The notes under the pieces: model-generated
What the model was told of the DNA's origin: nothing
Databases searched by the model: none
The model's input: only the letters and a program-made list of their open reading frames with translations
Shown here: positions 1-8,157 of the stretch, in pieces
Layout: each line of letters begins with the position of its first letter
Position numbering within the stretch: position 1 is the stretch's first letter
Made by a program: the position numbers and the translations under genes
Source of the DNA: an uncultured Lachnospiraceae bacterium
GTDB lineage: Bacteria; Bacillota; Clostridia; Lachnospirales; Lachnospiraceae
DNA: 62,237 nucleotides
Assembly: GCA_910584115.1 (NCBI GenBank)
Contig: CAJTYN010000002.1
Coordinates: 1-62,237, forward strand
Direction: 5' to 3'

Positions 1-22
1 ATTATCTGGACAAAATAAAAAA

Positions 23-104
23 TGCGGATGACAGGACTTGAACCTGCACGTCATGAACACCAGAACCTAAATCTGGCGCGTCTGCCAATTCCGCCACATC
101 CGCA
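23..104 (-). tRNA. tRNA-Leu (anticodon UAG)
   Basis: Read on the minus strand, this 82-nt stretch folds as a class II tRNA. It has a 7-bp acceptor stem (TGCGGAT/ATCCGCA), a D-arm with GGC, an anticodon stem CCAGA/TCTGG around loop TTTAGGT giving anticodon TAG, an extra variable arm, and a T-loop GGTTCAAGTCC. The long variable arm and the UAG anticodon identify leucine, reading CUN codons. No CCA is encoded at the 3' end. It is transcribed away from the operon that follows. Confidence 0.96.
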
Positions 105-195
105 TATCAACGATCATCTATCAACAGGGCATATTATAGCATTTATAAAAATAGCTTGTCAATAAGAACTTCCATTTGGAGGCCAGAAAAGTTGG

Positions 196-224
196 TTGAC
201 AAATGACACCCCATACTATAAGAT
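196..224 (+). promoter_or_regulatory. Sigma-A promoter for the acyltransferase/glycosyltransferase operon
   Basis: TTGACA (196-201) is followed by overlapping -10 candidates: TATAAG (217-222, 15-bp spacer) and TAAGAT (219-224, 17-bp spacer). It lies about 140 nt before the first gene, so the mRNA would have a long leader. I see no recognisable riboswitch in 225-363. Confidence 0.6.
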
Positions 225-363
225 GTAATTGAGAGTAGGATCGAGTCGAAATATGGCAGACAGGCAGTCATGGAAGGTCCGCGCTGGGGAGCGGTATGGA
301 TCGGGAGCCATGGAGTGCATATGCCGCAGAATGTCTGCATCGGGGAGTGTCAGGGGAGCATAA

Positions 364-1797
364 ATGGTATTTGCGAGCTTATTTTTTGTATGCTTTTTCT
401 TTGCGGTCTGGTTGGCCGTCTACAGCAGTGTTTCTACGATCCGTAGGAAAAATATCGTGCTGCTGGTGTTTTCTATGATCTTTTATGCCTGGGGAGGCGC
501 GCAGTATGTGCTCCTGCTCGTGGGGATGACATTTGTAGCATGGTTGAGTGCACGGAAGATAGAATGGTACGGGGATCGGCCTTTGCGTATCGTTCTTTTT
601 ATTTCTGCATGTACGCTCCTGCTCGGGGCGCTCTGCTTCTTCAAATATACTGGATTTTTCTTGGAGGGAGTCCGGTTTTTGTTCGGGGTGCCAGAGGAGA
701 TCCCGGCCATCGTCCTGCCTATAGGGATCTCTTTTTATACCTTCCAGCTGCTGTCCTATGTGGCGGATGTGTACAAGGGAGAGGTGAAGGCCCAAGAGAA
801 GTTCTGGATGCTCCTGCTCTATGCGGGGCTGTTCCATCAGTGTGTCGCGGGACCCATCGTGCGGTACAGCAGCGTCGCTGCAGAGCTGGAGCATCGGCGG
901 GCGAAGATGAGCGAAGTAGCGGAGGGCGTCTGGAGGTTCGCAGTGGGACTGGCCAAGAAAGCCATCCTGGCAAATGGGTGCGCTCTGGCGGCGGATACGT
1001 TCCTGCCCCTTGACGGAGCATCCTTGAAGGATATCACAGTGGCGGCTCTGTGGATCGGGGTCGTCAGTTACACATTGCAGATCTATCTGGATTTTTCCGC
1101 CTATTCTGATATGGCGATCGGCATGGGACTGATGATCGGGCTGCACTATGAAGAAAATTTCAATTATCCATATATAGCCGATTCGGTGCAGGGCTTCTGG
1201 AGGAGATGGCATATCTCCCTGAGCAGTTTTTTTCGGGATTATGTGTATATCCCTCTTGGCGGGAGCCGCAACGGGGAACTTACGACGGTCAGGAATCTGC
1301 TCGTCGTGTGGGCGCTGACCGGATTGTGGCACGGGGCCGCCTGGAATTTTGTGCTCTGGGGCCTGTATTATTTCTGTTTTCTGGTCCTGGAGAGGGCTTG
1401 CAGGCGCAAGGGCTTTCGGCTCCCGCCTGTGGTCCGGAATATCTACACGCTGCTGGTCGTGGCTTTTGGATGGGTGCTGTTCCGTTTTACGGATCTTGCC
1501 GATGCGGGGGCTGTGTTCAAAGGGATGTTCGGCTTAAATGGCAACGGCCTTACGGATCTGGAGACGAAGATCTTTTTTCAGAACCATTGCTTTTTGCTGC
1601 TGTTCGGAGCCCTCTGCTGCACACCTTTCATATCCATGCTCCGGGAGCAGTTCCGGCATGTGGGCAGGCTGTGGGAGGGGAGAGTCGGGCGCGTGGTATA
1701 TCTGGCAGGTGCTCTGGTGCCGGTGGCGCTGATCATCCTGTCGGTGATGGCCCTGGTGGGCAATAGCTACAATCCGTTTTTGTATTTTCAATTCTGA
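364..1797 (+). CDS. MBOAT family O-acyltransferase (AlgI/DltB-like)
   Basis: A 477-residue polytopic membrane protein of the MBOAT family. These proteins transfer acyl groups, usually acetyl, across the membrane to extracytoplasmic polysaccharides or teichoic acids. Seen: strongly hydrophobic segments throughout, the FWRRWHISLSSFFRDYVYIPLGG block typical of AlgI relatives, and the conserved histidine (about residue 323) in GLWHGAAWNF. The start is ATG with GGGGAG five bases upstream. The next gene encodes a DHHW protein, the usual periplasmic/extracellular partner of AlgI-type MBOATs, and two glycosyltransferases follow. This points to O-acylation of a surface glycan rather than D-alanylation, since no dltA or dltC is nearby. 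The acyl donor and the glycan acceptor are unknown. Confidence 0.9.
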   Translation: MVFASLFFVCFFFAVWLAVYSSVSTIRRKNIVLLVFSMIFYAWGGAQYVLLLVGMTFVAWLSARKIEWYGDRPLRIVLFISACTLLLGALCFFKYTGFFLEGVRFLFGVPEEIPAIVLPIGISFYTFQLLSYVADVYKGEVKAQEKFWMLLLYAGLFHQCVAGPIVRYSSVAAELEHRRAKMSEVAEGVWRFAVGLAKKAILANGCALAADTFLPLDGASLKDITVAALWIGVVSYTLQIYLDFSAYSDMAIGMGLMIGLHYEENFNYPYIADSVQGFWRRWHISLSSFFRDYVYIPLGGSRNGELTTVRNLLVVWALTGLWHGAAWNFVLWGLYYFCFLVLERACRRKGFRLPPVVRNIYTLLVVAFGWVLFRFTDLADAGAVFKGMFGLNGNGLTDLETKIFFQNHCFLLLFGALCCTPFISMLREQFRHVGRLWEGRVGRVVYLAGALVPVALIILSVMALVGNSYNPFLYFQF

Positions 1798-1813
1798 CAA
1801 GAGGAGGATCTGA

Positions 1814-3163
1814 TTGGAAGTCCAGACAAAACGTCAAAAACGTAAGGAGAGGGAACGGAAGAGATACCATTATTATCTGAAGATGGAGATCGGTATGTTC
1901 CGGTGGACGATACTCCTGTTCTGCCTGATCGGGCTTTTGCTGCCCCTTCGCCCGGAAAAGTCTAATGTAGAGAAGCGGGATCTGGAGAAGTTCCCCAGAC
2001 CCACGGTGAGTGGGATCCTGAAGGGGGATTTTTTTGCCGATGTGAGCACCTGGTATGCAGATACGTTCCCCTTCCGGGAGAGACTGCTGACGGCGAATGC
2101 TGCGGTGGAGCGGCTCTATGGGTTGGGGAAGGAGCAGATACATGGCAGTGTAGGCACGGGAGACGAGATCCCCACGGAATTTACGGGAGCGGATGAGAGA
2201 CCGGAGGATACGCTCTCGGATGATGAGTCCGTGGCCCAGGGGGACGAGGGAGACGGTACCGTCCATGTGGTGCCGGAGAGCGCGGGGACGATCTACATAG
2301 CCCAGGATAGGGCCTTTGAACTGTATTATTTTGCGCTGGATCCGGCAAATCAATATATCAATATGATCAATGATGCGGCACAGCTGCTGAAAGGGAAAGC
2401 GACGGTCTACGATGTGCTGGTGCCCACGTCCATCGGCATCTATCTGGATCAGAAGATCCAGGACTCACTGGGCTGCAGCGACCAGTCCAAGGCTTTTGAG
2501 TATGTGCTGGGCAATCTGGATCCGAGCGTGCGGGGGGTCCGCCTGTTTGACACCCTTGTGGAGCATAACAGCGAATATCTGTATTTCCGCACGGACCATC
2601 ACTGGACCGCGGATGGGGCGTACTATGCCTATCAGCAGTTCTGCCAGGAAAAGGGGATCGATCCCATCTTGAGGGATGAGCGTCAGATCCAGGAGTTTGA
2701 CGGCTTTGTGGGCAGTTTCTATTCCTTTGGGGACCAGGCGGCCGTGCTGGCGCAGAATCCGGATCATATCACAGCGTATCTGCCGAAGAGCACGAATGAT
2801 ATGACTTACACGGGGACCGATGGTGTCACGATCGACTGGCAGGTGATCTCGGATGTCTCTCAGTATGATGCAGGGAATAAATATTCCTGTTTCATAGGCG
2901 GGGATAATCCCTATTCGGTCATCCAGAATCCCACCCTGCAGGACGGATCTTCCTGCCTGGTGATCAAAGAGTCGTATGGGAATGCGTTCGTGCCCTTCCT
3001 GGTGGACCATTACCAGACGGTCCATGTGGTGGATTACCGTTATTTTGAGGGGAATATCCCGCAGTTCGTAGGAGAAAACGGGATACAGGATGTGATCTTC
3101 ATCAACAATGCGGATGCACTGACGGAAAGCGCCGTCGGCTATATGGAAGGATTGTTCCAGTAA
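1814..3163 (+). CDS. DHHW family protein (AlgJ/AlgX-like acetyltransferase partner)
   Basis: This 449-residue protein has a short basic cytoplasmic tail, one N-terminal membrane anchor (about residues 30-46) and a large extracytoplasmic domain. The signature DHHW motif is at residues 261-264 within FRTDHHWTADGAYY. DHHW proteins resemble the SGNH-hydrolase-like AlgJ/AlgX proteins that work with MBOAT acyltransferases on exported polysaccharide. That partner is the preceding gene, 16 nt away. The start is TTG, preceded by GAGGAGG at a 6-nt spacing; no ATG fits. An acidic linker (roughly residues 115-155) follows the membrane-proximal region. Catalytic activity is inferred from the family. Confidence 0.85.
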   Translation: MEVQTKRQKRKERERKRYHYYLKMEIGMFRWTILLFCLIGLLLPLRPEKSNVEKRDLEKFPRPTVSGILKGDFFADVSTWYADTFPFRERLLTANAAVERLYGLGKEQIHGSVGTGDEIPTEFTGADERPEDTLSDDESVAQGDEGDGTVHVVPESAGTIYIAQDRAFELYYFALDPANQYINMINDAAQLLKGKATVYDVLVPTSIGIYLDQKIQDSLGCSDQSKAFEYVLGNLDPSVRGVRLFDTLVEHNSEYLYFRTDHHWTADGAYYAYQQFCQEKGIDPILRDERQIQEFDGFVGSFYSFGDQAAVLAQNPDHITAYLPKSTNDMTYTGTDGVTIDWQVISDVSQYDAGNKYSCFIGGDNPYSVIQNPTLQDGSSCLVIKESYGNAFVPFLVDHYQTVHVVDYRYFEGNIPQFVGENGIQDVIFINNADALTESAVGYMEGLFQ

Positions 3164-3172
3164 GGAGGTCTT

Positions 3173-4261
3173 ATGCACGAAAGAGCAGTCAGTATCATCA
3201 TCCCCTGTTATAACGTAAAAAGATATCTTCCGCGCTGTGTGTCGTCCCTCTTATCTCAGACGATCGGGCTGGAAAATATGGAGCTGATCTTTGTGGACGA
3301 TGCCTCCACGGATGGCACGCTGGACTACCTGTATCAGATCGAGCAGCAGTATCCGGAGGAAGTCATGGTGGTCACGTATCCTGAGAACCAGGGACTGGGT
3401 GCGGCCAGGAATATCGGGATGGGCTACGCCACGGGAAGATACATCGGGTTCGTGGACGCGGACGACTGGGTGCATCCGCAGATGTATAAAGAGATGTATG
3501 AGAAGGCGGAAGAGACGGGATGCGAGCTGGTCAGTTCCTATCCATATCAGACGAGCGATGAAAAGGACGAGGCTCCAGGGCGCATCCAGGATGAGAGCCG
3601 CGACCGGCTGTACCATATCCAAAATGATGCCCAGCGCAGGGAATTGCTGGCGGCGGGGATGAGCATATTCGGCACGGTAAATGTCTGTAGTAAATTATAC
3701 CGCCGCAGTCTCATCGAGGAGGATGATCTGCGGTTTGGGGAAGGATACGCGTTTGAGGACCTGTATTTTTCCGATATGGCGGCGTTTTATGTAAAGAGAT
3801 TCTGTGTCATGCAGGCACAATATTATGATTACTACATCCGTCCCGGCAGCATCATGACGACCATGGACTGTGAGAGATGGTATGAGCAGAGAAAGATCAT
3901 GCAGGTCTGGCTGCAGGAATGCATGGACAGGGGGCTGTTCAGGGTGTATCCGGATGAAGTCGAACTCATATTCGGACGGGATTATTATGTGAGCAACCTG
4001 CACTATGTATTTACCCGCGGCAGGGGGGATGAGGATGAGATCGTCCACAAGACCCAGATGGTGACGAAGGCTTTATTTCCAGAGATAGAAAAAAATCCCT
4101 ATATCCTCCGCGACGGCGAGGCGCATGTGCGGAACTGCCAGAAGAGATTGTTTGCGTATGTCTCCAAAGGCTTCGCTCCCGGTGAGATCTGGCGTGTCCG
4201 GGAGGATTATCTGAGAGACGCCCTGGAATTGGTGCATAAAGAGAGAGCCGAAAAAAAGTAA
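3173..4261 (+). CDS. Glycosyltransferase family 2
   Basis: 362 residues. The N-terminus VSIIIPCYN is the classical GT2 (GT-A fold) start. VDDASTDGT and the metal-binding FVDADD (Asp95/Asp97) complete the nucleotide-sugar site. No transmembrane segment is evident, so it should act at the cytoplasmic face of the membrane, transferring a sugar from an NDP-sugar to a surface-glycan precursor. The ribosome site and start (AAGGAGGTCTT then ATGCA) are identical to those of the next gene. The two proteins align along about 350 residues, so they are a tandem duplication. The sugar and acceptor cannot be read from sequence. Confidence 0.9.
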   Translation: MHERAVSIIIPCYNVKRYLPRCVSSLLSQTIGLENMELIFVDDASTDGTLDYLYQIEQQYPEEVMVVTYPENQGLGAARNIGMGYATGRYIGFVDADDWVHPQMYKEMYEKAEETGCELVSSYPYQTSDEKDEAPGRIQDESRDRLYHIQNDAQRRELLAAGMSIFGTVNVCSKLYRRSLIEEDDLRFGEGYAFEDLYFSDMAAFYVKRFCVMQAQYYDYYIRPGSIMTTMDCERWYEQRKIMQVWLQECMDRGLFRVYPDEVELIFGRDYYVSNLHYVFTRGRGDEDEIVHKTQMVTKALFPEIEKNPYILRDGEAHVRNCQKRLFAYVSKGFAPGEIWRVREDYLRDALELVHKERAEKK

Positions 4262-4270
4262 GGAGGTCTT

Positions 4271-6289
4271 ATGCAGGAAAAAGCAGTCAGCATCATCATC
4301 CCCTGTTATAACGCGGAGGAATATCTCCCGCGCTGTGTCTCATCCCTTTTAGACCAGACGATCGGTCTGGAAAACTTGGAACTGATCTTTGTGGACGATG
4401 CCTCCACAGACGGCACGCTGGAGTACCTGTATCAGTTGGAACAGCAGTACCCCGAGGAAGTCATGGTGGTCACATATCCCGAGAACCAGGGGCAGGGCGC
4501 GGCCAGGAACATCGGGATGGGTTATGCAACGGGGAAATACATCGGCTTTGTGGACGCGGATGATCAGGTCCTGCCGCAGATGTACGAGGAAATGTACCAA
4601 AAAGCCGAAGAGACGGGGTGCGAATTGGTCGGATCTTATATATCCAGGTCGGCGGATGGGAAGTTATGTGCCCGCGGGCGTTTCCAGGATGCGGCCTACG
4701 ATCAGGTATTCTGCGTGCAGGATGATCGGCAGCGCAGGGAACTGCTGGCAGGCGGGATGGGGATATTCGGGACATTGACTGTCATGTGTAAGATCTACCT
4801 GCGCAGCTTTCTGGAAAAATACCGTCTGCGTTTTGGGGAAGGGTATTCTCTTGAGGATCTGTATTTCTCGGATATGATCAGTTTTTATATACACAGGTTC
4901 TGTGTGATGCAGGCGGAGTATTATCAATACTATATCCATCCGGGCAGTACGATGACGAGCATGGATCTTGCAAAATGGTCGGAACAGAAGCAGATCATGC
5001 AGGTCTGGCTGAAAGAATGCATCGACAGGGGACTGCTGGAGACCTATTACCATGAGATCGAGCTGATGTTCGGCCGGGACTATTATCTGAGCGATCTGCA
5101 CTATGTATTTACCCGCGGCAAAGGGGGCAGGGAGGATGAGGCGGTCGTCCAGAAGAGCCAGAGGGTCATGAAGGCCCTGTTTCCGGATATCGCGCAGAAT
5201 CCATATATCCTGCGCGAGGGAGAGGACTATCTCCGGGACTGCCAGAAAGACCTGTTCGCATATGTCTCCAAAGGCTTCGCGCCGGGAGATGTCCAGAAAG
5301 CCCGGGAGGAGTATCTGAGGAAAGCCATGGATCTGGTGCAGAAGGAGAAGGCAAAAGAAGAGACTGAAAAAAAGGAGATCATAGAAAAGCCGAAGATCAC
5401 GGTCATGCTGGCGACGGATAAAAACTACCTCCACCCGGCCATGGTCCTGATCACGTCCCTTTTCTGGAACCACCGAGATCAGCAGGTAACGGTCTATCTG
5501 CTGTATCGGGGATGCGATGCTAAAGATCTGGACAAGATCCGTCTGTTCGCAGACAGATGGCCGGATAAGGAGATCTGCTGTATCGAAGTCCCGGCAGAGC
5601 GGCTTACGTCCCTGAAAAGCTTCGGGAGATTCTCGACAGCCACTTTTTTCCGGATCTTAGGGATGTCCCTGATCCCCGAACAGGTGGAGCGCATACTCTA
5701 TCTGGATGTGGATATGGTGATCAATGGGGATCTTTCAGCGTTGTTTTTGCGGGAGATGAAAAAACCTCTGGCCGCTTGTTATGATATCAATAACCGCCTT
5801 CAGGGGAACATCGAGTACCACAGGGAAGCTTTAGGGATACCGGCGGGATATCCGTATTTTAACGCGGGCATGCTCTTTATGGATCTGAGATACATGCGGG
5901 AAAATGATGTGGCGGAGCGGCTGCTGGCGGATATCGAGGAACATTTTGACGCGTATTCCTTGGTGGACCAGGATGCGCTGAACAAGTTTTTTTATGAAGA
6001 CGTGGAATTTCTTCCCTGGCAGGCGTACAACTGTCCCTGTGTTCCATTTATTTCCAGGCATCCGGGGGATCAAAAGGGTGAGGCGCTCATCACCTATCCG
6101 GAACTTTACAGCCAAAAAGGGGCGTTTCAGATCCACGATATCACAGGAGCGCTCATGGAAGATGCGCGCATCATACATTTCTGCACAGCACAGAAGCCAT
6201 GGCGGGACAAGGATCTTTATGAGCAGGAGAATATGAGAGCGGCCATGCGCATCTACCAGGCGTATGAGGAAATGTATGAAAAAACATGA
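4271..6289 (+). CDS. Two-domain glycosyltransferase: GT2 fused to GT8
   Basis: 672 residues. Residues 1 to about 350 are a close copy of the preceding GT2, including VSIIIPCYN, VDDASTDGT and FVDADD. A Glu/Lys-rich linker (about 355-377) leads into a second domain with GT8 features: ITVMLATDKNY, the DxD motif LDVDMVINGD (Asp479/Asp481), YFNAGMLFMDL, LVDQDALN, and the C-terminal IHFCTAQKPW. GT8 includes retaining galactosyl- and glucosyltransferases such as those acting on LPS or glycoproteins. One chain could therefore add two sugars with different anomeric outcomes. Last gene of the MBOAT operon. Translation is probably independent of its neighbour given its own strong Shine-Dalgarno site. 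Confidence 0.9.
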   Translation: MQEKAVSIIIPCYNAEEYLPRCVSSLLDQTIGLENLELIFVDDASTDGTLEYLYQLEQQYPEEVMVVTYPENQGQGAARNIGMGYATGKYIGFVDADDQVLPQMYEEMYQKAEETGCELVGSYISRSADGKLCARGRFQDAAYDQVFCVQDDRQRRELLAGGMGIFGTLTVMCKIYLRSFLEKYRLRFGEGYSLEDLYFSDMISFYIHRFCVMQAEYYQYYIHPGSTMTSMDLAKWSEQKQIMQVWLKECIDRGLLETYYHEIELMFGRDYYLSDLHYVFTRGKGGREDEAVVQKSQRVMKALFPDIAQNPYILREGEDYLRDCQKDLFAYVSKGFAPGDVQKAREEYLRKAMDLVQKEKAKEETEKKEIIEKPKITVMLATDKNYLHPAMVLITSLFWNHRDQQVTVYLLYRGCDAKDLDKIRLFADRWPDKEICCIEVPAERLTSLKSFGRFSTATFFRILGMSLIPEQVERILYLDVDMVINGDLSALFLREMKKPLAACYDINNRLQGNIEYHREALGIPAGYPYFNAGMLFMDLRYMRENDVAERLLADIEEHFDAYSLVDQDALNKFFYEDVEFLPWQAYNCPCVPFISRHPGDQKGEALITYPELYSQKGAFQIHDITGALMEDARIIHFCTAQKPWRDKDLYEQENMRAAMRIYQAYEEMYEKT

Positions 6290-6347
6290 TCTTCTACTGG
6301 TATTTTGATCCGATCTGTGGTATCATAGATACATAAAGTCCATTTTA

Positions 6348-6411
6348 GAGTACCTCCTATAATTGAGTTGGGCACAGATGCCATTCAAGACTTAGGAGGT
6401 CTTCTTTTGTG
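6348..6411 (+). other. Long structured hairpin after the glycosyltransferase operon (terminator or small RNA)
   Basis: ACCTCCTA (6352-6359) is perfectly complementary to TAGGAGGT (6393-6400). With one mismatch the stem continues to GAG/TTC outside it. Inside is a second helix: TTGAGT (6363-6368) with ATTCAA (6383-6388), and GGCA/TGCC closing a CAGA tetraloop, with a TG bulge. The 3' side runs into CTTCTTTTGT, so it could be the operon terminator. The stem also holds a perfect Shine-Dalgarno sequence paired with its complement. Function is not known. Confidence 0.55.
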
Positions 6412-6458
6412 CTGTCTTCCCGCCGCAGGTTCATCTGTACTTTTGCTGCGTCTGATAG

Positions 6459-6464
6459 TATAAT
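6459..6464 (+). promoter_or_regulatory. -10 box for tcdA-murB-rapZ-whiA-crh
   Basis: A consensus TATAAT lies 24 nt before the tcdA start. I find no good -35 box 16-18 bp upstream, so the promoter may be weak, activator-dependent or misjudged. Confidence 0.45.
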
Positions 6465-6488
6465 AAGAAAAAGGCGGGAGGAAAGAAC

Positions 6489-7304
6489 ATGTTGAATGGA
6501 TTTTCAAGGATGGAATCTCTGATAGGCAGAGAAGCGACCGATGGACTGAGCAGAAAGAGGATCGCGGTCTTCGGACTGGGCGGCGTGGGATCATTTGTGG
6601 TGGAGGCCCTGGCCCGCTGCGGGGTCGGGAGCCTGACACTGGTGGATCACGACACGGTCGACCTGACAAATATAAACAGACAACTTTACGCCCTCCATTC
6701 TACGGTGGGCAGTCCCAAGACGAAGGTGGCCAAGGAGAGGATACGCGACATCGACGAGAATATCCTGGTCCATACGTACGAGACTTTTTATAATGAAGAC
6801 TCGGCTCATATGTTTGATTTTTCGGCATATGATTATGTTGTGGATGCCATCGATACGGTCTCGTCAAAGCTGCTGCTCATCGAGCAGTCGAAGCAGTCGA
6901 AGACGCCGATCATCTCGTGCATGGGGACGGGCAATAAGTTGGATCCCACCAAATTTGAGATCACCGATATCTCGAAGACCAGTGTCTGCCCGCTGGCGAA
7001 AGCGATCCGCACAGAACTGCGCAAGCGTGGGATCCGGAAGGTCAAGGTACTCTATTCTAAAGAGAAGCCTGTCAGACGACATGGACAGATGCAGGAGGGA
7101 AAGAACATACCGGGGAGCATTTCCTTTGTGCCCAGCGTGGCGGGACTTTTTATCGCGGCTGAGGTGGTCAAGGATCTGCTGCCAGATCTGGTGCCTGGTA
7201 AGATGGGAAATAGGAGCGAAGCGGAGCAGGATGGAAAATTTAAGCGGTTTGTTTCAAGAGATCATGGACAGCAAAAGGGTCTTGGCCCGGGAAGCGATGA
7301 GTAG
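6489..7304 (+). CDS. tcdA: tRNA threonylcarbamoyladenosine dehydratase (TcdA/YgdL, ThiF family)
   Basis: 271 residues of E1-like (ThiF/MoeB) fold. It catalyses ATP-dependent cyclisation of t6A37 in tRNA to the cyclic form. Seen: start MLNGFSRMESLIG typical of the family, the nucleotide-binding GLGGVGSFVVEALAR, LVDHDTVDLTNINRQ, the DAIDTVSSK block, and DISKTSVCPLAKAIR, where the cysteine is family-conserved. GGGAGG sits 8-9 nt before the ATG. The 3' end overlaps the murB start by 74 nt in another frame, which makes the two genes translationally linked. E. coli TcdA is of similar length (about 268 residues), so this gene is complete. Confidence 0.92.
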   Translation: MLNGFSRMESLIGREATDGLSRKRIAVFGLGGVGSFVVEALARCGVGSLTLVDHDTVDLTNINRQLYALHSTVGSPKTKVAKERIRDIDENILVHTYETFYNEDSAHMFDFSAYDYVVDAIDTVSSKLLLIEQSKQSKTPIISCMGTGNKLDPTKFEITDISKTSVCPLAKAIRTELRKRGIRKVKVLYSKEKPVRRHGQMQEGKNIPGSISFVPSVAGLFIAAEVVKDLLPDLVPGKMGNRSEAEQDGKFKRFVSRDHGQQKGLGPGSDE

Positions 7305-8157
7305 ACATACGACTTTTCATATCGGCGGGCCGGCGGACTATTTTCTGCTGCCGCAGGATGCCGAGGAACTGGGGAGGATCATCCAGGTCTGCCAGAGGGA
7401 GCAGATCCCCTGGGCCATCATGGGCAATGGCAGCAATCTTTTGGTCAGCGACCGGGGGGTCCGGGGCGCTGTCATCCAGATATACCGGAATATGGCGCAG
7501 GTCTTTATAGAGGGATGCAGGATAAGGGCGCAGGCCGGCGCGCCCCTCGTGGCCCTTTCAAAAAAAGCCATGGAGGCGTCCCTGACCGGTCTGGAATTTG
7601 CCGGAGGGATCCCGGGGACGCTGGGCGGCGCGGTGTCTATGAACGCGGGCGCCTACGGCGGCGAGATCAAGGATGTGCTGGCGGAAGTACGCGTACTCGA
7701 CCGGTCCGGGCAGATACGCACCCTGCCGGCAGACCAGTTGGAGATGGGGTATCGGACCAGCGTCATCAAGACGAAAGGGGACATCGTCCTGGAGGCGGTC
7801 CTTTCGCTGCGCCCGGGGGATGCAGGCGAGATCCGGGCCGTCATGCAGGATCTGGCACAGAAGCGGGCACAGAAGCAGCCGCTGGAGTATCCCAGCGCGG
7901 GGAGCACGTTCAAACGTCCAGAAGGCCATTTTGCAGGAAAACTGATCATGGACGCGGGGCTCAGAGGTTATCGGGTGGGGGACGCGCAGGTCTCGGAGAA
8001 ACACTGCGGGTTCGTGGTCAACCGCGGCCACGCGACCTGTGCGGACGTACTGGCCGTGATGGAGCATGTGCAAAGAGAAGTCAGGGAACAGTTCCATGTG
8101 GAGCTGGAACCGGAAGTGCGATTCTTGGGTGATGAGGAGACAGGATGCGTTTTGTGA
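7231..8157 (+). CDS. murB: UDP-N-acetylenolpyruvoylglucosamine reductase
   Basis: 308 residues. This FAD enzyme reduces UDP-GlcNAc-enolpyruvate to UDP-MurNAc with NADPH, the second committed step of peptidoglycan synthesis, in the cytoplasm. Seen: HTTFHIGGPADYF, the FAD-binding IMGNGSNLLVSDRG, GIPGTLGGAVSMNAGAYGGE, GYRTSVIK and AGSTFKRPEGHFAGKLI. The ATG at 7231 (MENLSGLFQ) puts the HTTF motif about 27 residues in, the usual distance. A later ATG at 7261 would also keep the motif. The chosen start lies 74 nt inside tcdA. The 3' end overlaps rapZ by 13 nt. Confidence 0.93.
   Translation: MENLSGLFQEIMDSKRVLAREAMSRHTTFHIGGPADYFLLPQDAEELGRIIQVCQREQIPWAIMGNGSNLLVSDRGVRGAVIQIYRNMAQVFIEGCRIRAQAGAPLVALSKKAMEASLTGLEFAGGIPGTLGGAVSMNAGAYGGEIKDVLAEVRVLDRSGQIRTLPADQLEMGYRTSVIKTKGDIVLEAVLSLRPGDAGEIRAVMQDLAQKRAQKQPLEYPSAGSTFKRPEGHFAGKLIMDAGLRGYRVGDAQVSEKHCGFVVNRGHATCADVLAVMEHVQREVREQFHVELEPEVRFLGDEETGCVL

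Noticed and set aside
379..1332. 317-residue antisense frame in the MBOAT gene
   Set aside because: Shadow of the membrane protein gene; hydrophobic codons read in reverse give a polar, domain-free sequence.
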